This document shows positions 25,670 through 29,037 of a DNA stretch of 29,037 bases, piece after piece. Position numbers and translations under genes: made by a program. A model generated the notes under the pieces. That model was given only the letters and a program-made list of their open reading frames with translations. It did no database searches and was not told the origin of the DNA. The stretch is from Lachnospiraceae bacterium. Lineage in GTDB: Bacteria > Bacillota_A > Clostridia > Lachnospirales > Lachnospiraceae. Every line of letters begins with the position of its first letter. Positions within the stretch are counted from its first letter, which is position 1. The stretch covers positions 1 through 29,037 of the forward strand of contig CAAFOY010000063.1 in the NCBI GenBank assembly GCA_900764695.1, written 5' to 3'.

Positions 25670-26557
25670 ATGAAGATAAAAAACAAAATTTTAACAAAAT
25701 TAACAAACTTAACAGAATGTGAATGGAAGTTGTTTGAATACATGATCAGACGACAGGACAATTCAGGAAAAGTATTTGGTGTTCATAATAAAGCAGTCTG
25801 TCAGACTACAAAAATGTCAAAGCAGAGTTTTTATAATGCCCTAAGGGGGTTGGCTGAAAAGAAAGTAATAACATATGAAGCGGGAGTTCCTGAATATACA
25901 GTTAATCCGGTAGCAAAACATAAGATATTTGGCAGAAGCATTGATTACAATGTTACCATCACAGATAACGATTTTTCCTATGAAGGAGCAGAAAGAGAAG
26001 GCTATGTATCCCTGCAGCGTAAATTATTCAGAAGCAAGGAATATGCTTCGTTGAAAGCTAATGAAAAGTTTCTGTTGTTTTGGTTTGCACATTTAACAAA
26101 CGAAAACACTCAATCATATAAAAGAAAAGCCAAGGAGTTTTTAGGACAGTATTCAGCAATGCTTGGCGTGAGCAAGCGTGTAGTTCGTTCATACATGCAT
26201 ACTTTAAAAAACTTTTTTGCAATCGGAGTTCAAAAGGGAATATGCTACATTACATATTTGCATGAAAAGTTTGAAAAGGACTACAGTTCAAATCAACGTA
26301 ATAATGTTCAGGAAAATTACATTCAGGGACTTGTAAGACATATGAAAATAAAGAAGGCAAGCACAAGAGACATCAAGGATACAGCTTATTTAATGTCACA
26401 GTATGATAAATTAGCAGAACTACATGGACGTGACATTAAGCTGCTGATCACAAAGATAATCATGTCTTGTGCACGTAAGGAAACAGAACCAAAGAACAGA
26501 GTACTTAATGCAAAGTACATACATAAAATAGTGAGAAGTGAATTGGCACTTTTTTAA
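25670..26557 (+). CDS. Putative replication initiator with two winged helices
   Basis: ATG at 25670, preceded by GAGGAG. The 295-residue product has a first winged-helix-like domain at about 13-75 (TECEWKLFEYMIRR, SKQSFYNALRGLAEKKVI) and a second at about 128-200 (ANEKFLLFWFAHL, VSKRVVRSYMHTL), followed by a helical basic C-terminus (RHMKIKKASTRDIKDTAYL). A tandem of two winged helices is the layout of iteron-binding initiators (RepE/pi class), but sequence does not clearly place it there or with RepA_N proteins. The adjacent repeat array makes an initiator the best guess; a transcription regulator is the alternative. It is expressed separately from the transfer operon, which ends at the terminator before it. 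Confidence 0.5.
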   Translation: MKIKNKILTKLTNLTECEWKLFEYMIRRQDNSGKVFGVHNKAVCQTTKMSKQSFYNALRGLAEKKVITYEAGVPEYTVNPVAKHKIFGRSIDYNVTITDNDFSYEGAEREGYVSLQRKLFRSKEYASLKANEKFLLFWFAHLTNENTQSYKRKAKEFLGQYSAMLGVSKRVVRSYMHTLKNFFAIGVQKGICYITYLHEKFEKDYSSNQRNNVQENYIQGLVRHMKIKKASTRDIKDTAYLMSQYDKLAELHGRDIKLLITKIIMSCARKETEPKNRVLNAKYIHKIVRSELALF

Positions 26558-26589
26558 AATGCATATCTTAATTTCGTAAATATAATCTA

Positions 26590-26612
26590 AAGCCTGCAGG
26601 TCAGGTTTATTT
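26590..26612 (+). terminator. Weak terminator after the initiator-like gene
   Basis: AAGCCTG (26590-26596) pairs with CAGGTTT (26602-26608), one wobble, loop CAGGT, followed by TTTATTTG-like T-rich sequence. Confidence 0.4.
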
Positions 26613-26700
26613 GTCATGCATTAAAAAAATCATAAATTATTTCGGTAGAAGAAGGAATACACAATATTTTCAAAAATAAGATGAAATTCAGAAAAAATCT

Positions 26701-26730
26701 AAAAAAGCTGACTTTTTTCTTGTTTTTTTT
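26701..26730 (+). terminator. AT-rich hairpin with long T runs
   Basis: AAAAAAG (26701-26707) pairs with CTTTTTT (26712-26718) around CTGA, followed by CTTG and eight T residues. It is likely a terminator in the 26558-26930 stretch, which otherwise shows no gene. A second, imperfect inverted repeat (AATCCCTT, 26836-26843; AAGGGGATT, 26849-26857) lies between. Confidence 0.45.
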
Positions 26731-26933
26731 ACATTAAGTCAGTCTAAATTTATGTATGTTTTTTACTATATGGTCAAAATAATATGATTACTACTTATTT
26801 TTCTAGTCAAAATTACTGCAGGATGTCTTTGTAGGAATCCCTTATAATAAGGGGATTTGTGAGAGGCTGAAAGTTTTCTATATATATTCTTTCTTTTTTA
26901 TTTTTTCTATTTATATATCCTTTTAGCAAATAA

Positions 26934-26998
26934 GGTAGCGTTGCTCATTTAAATGTGTCCTTCGGCCACGGAGCAACGCAAGATAGCTAACGCTATCC
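26934..26998 (+). ncRNA. Structured, relatively GC-rich element with alternative pairings
   Basis: GCGTTGCTC (26938-26946) pairs exactly with GAGCAACGC (26971-26979), enclosing a small GTGTCC/GGCCAC hairpin. Directly after comes GATAGC-TAAC-GCTATC (26982-26997). TAGCGTT (26936-26942) can instead pair with AACGCTA (26989-26995), which would break both stems. This may be a regulatory RNA, an attenuator or part of a transfer origin. Confidence 0.45.
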
Positions 26999-27043
26999 TA
27001 AACTTGTCATGGAAGAATATAATTTAAAGGTGTACATTTTACG

Positions 27044-27081
27044 TTTTTCTTTTTTTAAGGGAACTTCCCTTAAAAGAAAAA
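27044..27081. repeat. Palindromic repeat at left of the recombinase module
   Basis: A 20-nt arm (27044-27063: five T, C, seven T, AAGGGAA) and TTCCCTTAAAAGAAAAA (27065-27081) are inverse copies apart from three extra T residues. The second arm matches in inverse a 17-bp segment at 28758-28774, on the other side of the recombinase module. Confidence 0.6.
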
Positions 27082-27091
27082 ATGAAATTTA

Positions 27092-27120
27092 CTTAAATCG
27101 TATCACCTATACAATTTAAG
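27092..27120. promoter_or_regulatory. 29-bp dyad, possible recombinase or regulator site
   Basis: CTTAAATCGTAT (27092-27103) and ATACAATTTAAG (27109-27120) are inverse copies at 11 of 12 positions, with a 5-bp centre. Length and symmetry fit a serine recombinase binding site, but an operator is equally possible. Confidence 0.4.
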
Positions 27121-27147
27121 CAGGAATGTAATAAGTGGAGGCGCAAT

Positions 27148-27192
27148 ATGGTAGAACCTACATTATTTAATGGTGGAATAGAATTATATTGA
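27148..27192 (+). CDS. 14-codon peptide ORF with strong RBS
   Basis: ATG at 27148 is preceded by GGAGGCGCAAT, a strong ribosome binding site, and encodes MVEPTLFNGGIELY before TGA. Three bases later a full Rho-independent terminator begins, so transcript, RBS and stop form a complete tiny gene. It may be a leader peptide whose translation controls passage to the recombinase gene, or a signalling or toxic peptide. Short ORFs arise by chance, but the RBS plus terminator pairing argues for function. Confidence 0.4.
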   Translation: MVEPTLFNGGIELY

Positions 27193-27194
27193 TT

Positions 27195-27239
27195 AATAAA
27201 GTGTTCAGAACTGTTGAGTTTTGAATGCTTTATTTTTTT
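27195..27239 (+). terminator. Terminator directly after the 14-codon ORF
   Basis: AATAAAGTGTTCA (27195-27207) pairs with TGAATGCTTTATT (27222-27234), two wobbles, followed by a run of seven T residues. Confidence 0.7.
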
Positions 27240-27264
27240 GTAACAACTCTGTAACATCTTGTGT

Positions 27265-27293
27265 TTGACATATAAAATTAATAGTGTTAAAGT
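27265..27293 (+). promoter_or_regulatory. Promoter of the recombinase gene
   Basis: TTGACA (27265-27270) is separated by 17 bases from TAAAGT (27288-27293), about 60 bases before the recombinase start. The -35 is perfect; the -10 is weak. Confidence 0.45.
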
Positions 27294-27323
27294 GTATTCA
27301 TAAGTTATATTCATAAATATACA
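27293..27323. promoter_or_regulatory. Candidate recombinase (res-like) site upstream of the gene
   Basis: TGTAT (27293) and ATACA (27319-27323) bound a 31-bp tract with a direct repeat TATTCATAA at 27295-27303 and 27308-27316. It overlaps the probable transcription start, where resolvases often bind to recombine DNA and regulate their own gene. Symmetry is poor, so this is tentative. Confidence 0.35.
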
Positions 27324-27353
27324 TTAATTTTTGTAATAATTTGAGGTGATTTC

Positions 27354-27989
27354 ATGAAATATGGATATGCAAGAGTAAGTACTCATTGGCAGGCTTCAGA
27401 TGGCAATTCACTGGAAGCACAGATTGAAAGTTTAAATGCGGCCGGAGCTGATAAAATTTATATGGATGAATATTCAGGACGAACTACCAAGCGGCCACAG
27501 CTTGACGAATTACTTTCAGTTATTTCTTCAGGTGATGAGCTGATAGTTACTAAACTTGACAGAATGGCCCGGTCTGTTATTGAAGGATCTGAACTTATTA
27601 AAAGGCTTCAGGAAAAAAAAATAACCGTTAACGTTTTGAACATTGGATGTATGGATAACAGCCCTACCGGCCGACTGATTACTAATGTAATGCTATCTTT
27701 TGCCGAGTTTGAGAGAGACATGCTCATTGAAAGAACTCAGGAAGGAAAAAATGCAGCTAAAAGAAATAATCCGGATTTTAAGGATGGAAGGCCGTGCAAA
27801 TTTAGTGATGAACAGATGGAGCTGGCACTTGAATTGCTTGAAAAACATAGTTATAAGGAGGTAAGCAACATGACAGGAATAAGTAAATCAACATTGCAAA
27901 GAGCAAAGAATAAAAGAATGATGGCATATTTTGAAAAGTATAATAAGGTTGAAAATGTGGACGCTTTAAAAAAGAAACTTTCTAAATGA
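27354..27989 (+). CDS. Serine recombinase (resolvase/invertase family)
   Basis: ATG at 27354 with GAGGTG seven bases upstream. The 211-residue protein has the small serine recombinase layout: YARVST with catalytic S9; the [18 protein letters not shown] helix; KLDRMARS with the catalytic Arg; [20 protein letters not shown]; the arm region [20 protein letters not shown]; and a C-terminal HTH ([19 protein letters not shown]). Such enzymes resolve plasmid multimers or cointegrates, or invert DNA. Dyads before the gene and inverse repeats on both sides of this module are candidate sites. It is followed 37 bases later by an unrelated small gene. Confidence 0.88.
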   Translation: MKYGYARVSTHWQASDGNSLEAQIESLNAAGADKIYMDEYSGRTTKRPQLDELLSVISSGDELIVTKLDRMARSVIEGSELIKRLQEKKITVNVLNIGCMDNSPTGRLITNVMLSFAEFERDMLIERTQEGKNAAKRNNPDFKDGRPCKFSDEQMELALELLEKHSYKEVSNMTGISKSTLQRAKNKRMMAYFEKYNKVENVDALKKKLSK

Positions 27990-28026
27990 ATTTTAATCAC
28001 CGTGATAATGAAAGGAGAAAAAAGAA

Positions 28027-28419
28027 ATGCCATTATTTGAAAGAGGTTATAAGGCGGCGGCTACCGCAGAATTAGAGCGGAGCGTGCGCGAACTTGAAGA
28101 AAGGAATAAGACAGCACAAACAAAAACCGACTTTATGAAAGACGCGGCAAGTACGGAAAGTAATTTGAATTTTGCGGAAAGAATAAATCTTATTTCCACA
28201 ACGCAGGCAGAAGCATACAGGGAACGTATGTTGAAAGCACATCTTGACTTTGAGCGTATGCAGAGGACAGAGACAAGGGACGATATTGTTGATAGCTTTA
28301 AAAACCCAAGAGAACGCGCGGCGAGGTATCAAGATATGGATAGTTATAATGCGCAAATTGCACAGGAGAGAGCAAAAGCAAATGCGGATAAATCAAACGG
28401 CGAACAAGCATTTTCTTAA
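28027..28419 (+). CDS. Small coiled-coil protein of foreign composition (130 aa)
   Basis: ATG at 28027 with AAAGGAG upstream. The product is charged and helical (ELERSVRELEERNKTAQTK, RMLKAHLDFERMQRTETR) with an Ala/Asn-rich end and no membrane segment. Its codons are more GC-rich than neighbouring genes (GCG, CGC and CGG codons cluster at the start and in the latter half), suggesting it came from a different source. It follows the recombinase gene by 37 bases. I do not recognise a family. Confidence 0.6.
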   Translation: MPLFERGYKAAATAELERSVRELEERNKTAQTKTDFMKDAASTESNLNFAERINLISTTQAEAYRERMLKAHLDFERMQRTETRDDIVDSFKNPRERAARYQDMDSYNAQIAQERAKANADKSNGEQAFS

Positions 28420-28444
28420 TATATATTATTTAGAACGTGGTTTT

Positions 28445-28729
28445 ATGAGTACTAGTTTACTTAAACCTAATAGTAGATTAGGTGATGATGAATCTTTATT
28501 GAAAATTTATGTTGATAAAGGAACCGTTGGAGCATATGTACCTACAGTAGCAGGTAGATTTGAATATGAGTTGCTTTTACAGAATAATTTATATATAAGA
28601 CTTTGTAATAAACCTTATTTTGATGAGAAAATTAATGCTTATATTTATGAATGCAAAATATCTGCAAATGGTATAGAAGAATCGAGGAAAATGATTTTTT
28701 TCTCTGAAGAGAATTTTGAAAAAAATTAG
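28445..28729 (+). CDS. Hypothetical protein (94 aa)
   Basis: ATG at 28445 gives MSTSLLKPNSRLGDDESLLK. The frame is open further upstream to 28244 but overlaps the previous gene without a start signal. The RBS is poor (GTGG upstream), so the start is uncertain. The body alternates strands (KIYVDKGTVGAYVP, FEYELLLQNNLYIRL, AYIYECKIS) and looks like a small beta-rich domain. A weak stem-loop follows the stop codon. No family is recognised. Confidence 0.5.
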   Translation: MSTSLLKPNSRLGDDESLLKIYVDKGTVGAYVPTVAGRFEYELLLQNNLYIRLCNKPYFDEKINAYIYECKISANGIEESRKMIFFSEENFEKN

Positions 28730-28731
28730 AC

Positions 28732-28753
28732 AAATCCCGGAATTTGGATTTTT
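28732..28753 (+). terminator. Possible weak terminator after the module
   Basis: AAATCC (28732-28737) pairs with GGATTT (28746-28751), loop of eight bases, followed by TTT-rich sequence. Confidence 0.35.
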
Positions 28754-28757
28754 AAAG

Positions 28758-28774
28758 TTTTTCTTTTAAGGGAA
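28758..28774. repeat. 17-bp repeat at right of the recombinase module
   Basis: TTTTTCTTTTAAGGGAA matches exactly, in inverse orientation, TTCCCTTAAAAGAAAAA at 27065-27081, and near-directly the other arm at 27044-27063. Both copies lead into TGAAATTTA (27083-27091 and 28783-28791). Confidence 0.65.
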
Positions 28775-28820
28775 AGTTTTCTTGAAATTTAGAATATTAT
28801 TTAGGTACCATTCCGACCCA

Positions 28821-28857
28821 GTCAGCTGCGCTGACAGCCCTGCCCGTCTCCCAGGGC
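28821..28857. promoter_or_regulatory. Two GC-rich hairpins, possible oriT part
   Basis: GTCAGC-TGC-GCTGAC (28821-28835) is followed one base later by GCCCTG...CAGGGC (28837-28842 and 28852-28857). The octamer CCTGCCCG (28839-28846) resembles the nick region of RP4-type transfer origins. The GC content contrasts with the AT-rich surroundings. Confidence 0.35.
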
Positions 28858-28873
28858 ATTATGAAAAGAGGTG

Positions 28874-28897
28874 GATATTAAGCTGCAGCTTAATATC
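28874..28897. repeat. Perfect 24-bp palindrome
   Basis: GATATTAAGCTG (28874-28885) is immediately followed by its exact inverse CAGCTTAATATC (28886-28897), then TTTT. It may be a terminator stem or a protein binding site. Confidence 0.6.
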
Positions 28898-28914
28898 TTT
28901 TATAACAAGCAGAG

Positions 28915-28941
28915 AAAAGTCCGAAGTGTCGGACTTTTTTT
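28915..28941 (+). terminator. Strong Rho-independent terminator
   Basis: AAAAGTCCGA (28915-28924) pairs with TCGGACTTTT (28929-28938), loop AGTG, followed by further T residues to 28941. Confidence 0.75.
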
Positions 28942-28959
28942 AAATATGGACTTTAGTCT

Positions 28960-28996
28960 GTTCAAAACAATCACGCAACGTGTGAGTGTTTTGAAC
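28960..28996. repeat. 15-bp-arm inverted repeat
   Basis: GTTCAAAACAATCAC (28960-28974) and GTGAGTGTTTTGAAC (28982-28996) are inverse copies at 14 of 15 positions with a 7-bp spacer. The size suits a recombinase, relaxase or regulator binding site. Confidence 0.55.
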
Positions 28997-29001
28997 AATA
29001 A

Positions 29002-29022
29002 TCCACCTGCTATGCGGGTGGA
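29002..29022. repeat. 9-bp-stem hairpin near the right edge
   Basis: TCCACCTGC (29002-29010) pairs with GCGGGTGGA (29014-29022), one wobble, loop TAT. It closes the series of hairpins at the right edge. Confidence 0.5.
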
Positions 29023-29037
29023 GACAATATGTTATAC

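Noticed and set aside
26934..26998. tRNA gene
   Set aside because: The pairing does not give a cloverleaf: no T-loop consensus, wrong arm lengths and no anticodon arm.
27093..27314. 73-codon minus-strand frame upstream of the recombinase
   Set aside because: It runs through a plus-strand terminator, peptide ORF and promoter; no RBS or family is evident.
28960..28996. Terminal inverted repeats of an insertion sequence
   Set aside because: The arms are only 7 bp apart and no transposase is present beside them.
1..29037. rRNA or tRNA genes and intact insertion sequences
   Set aside because: No rRNA-like segments, cloverleaf candidates or transposase reading frames were recognised on either strand.

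Overview
The window is a low-GC, AT-rich segment with strong AGGAGG-type ribosome binding sites, signal peptides and sortase-type surface proteins. It reads as a conjugative plasmid, or a plasmid-like integrative element, of a Gram-positive host. Protein style and a holin-like type I toxin fit a Clostridia/Lachnospiraceae gut or rumen bacterium; the species cannot be fixed from sequence alone. Almost all genes are on the + strand.

Layout. (1) 1-1376: the 3' end of a SAP-like protein and five very small genes, including one with an HTH. (2) 1377-1816: a type I toxin-antitoxin locus, with a 29-residue membrane toxin and an antisense RNA transcribed from the opposite strand. (3) 1817-8385: three secreted surface proteins: a CAP-domain protein, a 1420-residue thioester/Cna-B adhesin with a sortase-type tail, and a signal-peptide protein with a C-terminal anchor. 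(4) 8515-18931: a compact type IV secretion operon: VirB2-like pilin, VirD4 coupling ATPase, VirB6/TrbL channel protein, VirB3/PrgI-like protein, VirB4 in two pieces, a lysozyme plus M15 peptidase wall hydrolase (VirB1 role), and accessory membrane proteins. (5) 18928-25256, continuing the same transcription unit: TOPRIM/DUF3991 primase-like protein, CpaE/TadZ-like ATPase, a large polyvalent protein (ArdC + metallopeptidase + P-loop kinase), a two-HTH protein and small membrane proteins. (6) 25257-26557: a putative replication module: terminator, 13-bp-arm inverted repeat, a 99-bp array of TAAC/CTAAC/CTAGT units, and a gene with two winged helices that looks like an initiator. (7) 26558-27353: about 0.8 kb of mostly non-coding, highly structured DNA with a 14-codon ORF. 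(8) 27354-28729: serine recombinase and two unknown genes, flanked by related repeats. (9) 28730-29037: a run of hairpins, perhaps a transfer origin or regulatory region.

How it fits together. The surface proteins could help cells adhere for mating, the wall hydrolase opens peptidoglycan, and the VirB/VirD4 proteins build and power the channel. The primase-like and ArdC proteins would act on transferred single strands in donor or recipient. The repeat array and initiator would maintain copy number, the recombinase may resolve multimers or mobilise its module, and the toxin-antitoxin locus would stabilise inheritance. No relaxase, sortase or partition pair is visible, so these must lie outside the window or be supplied by the host.
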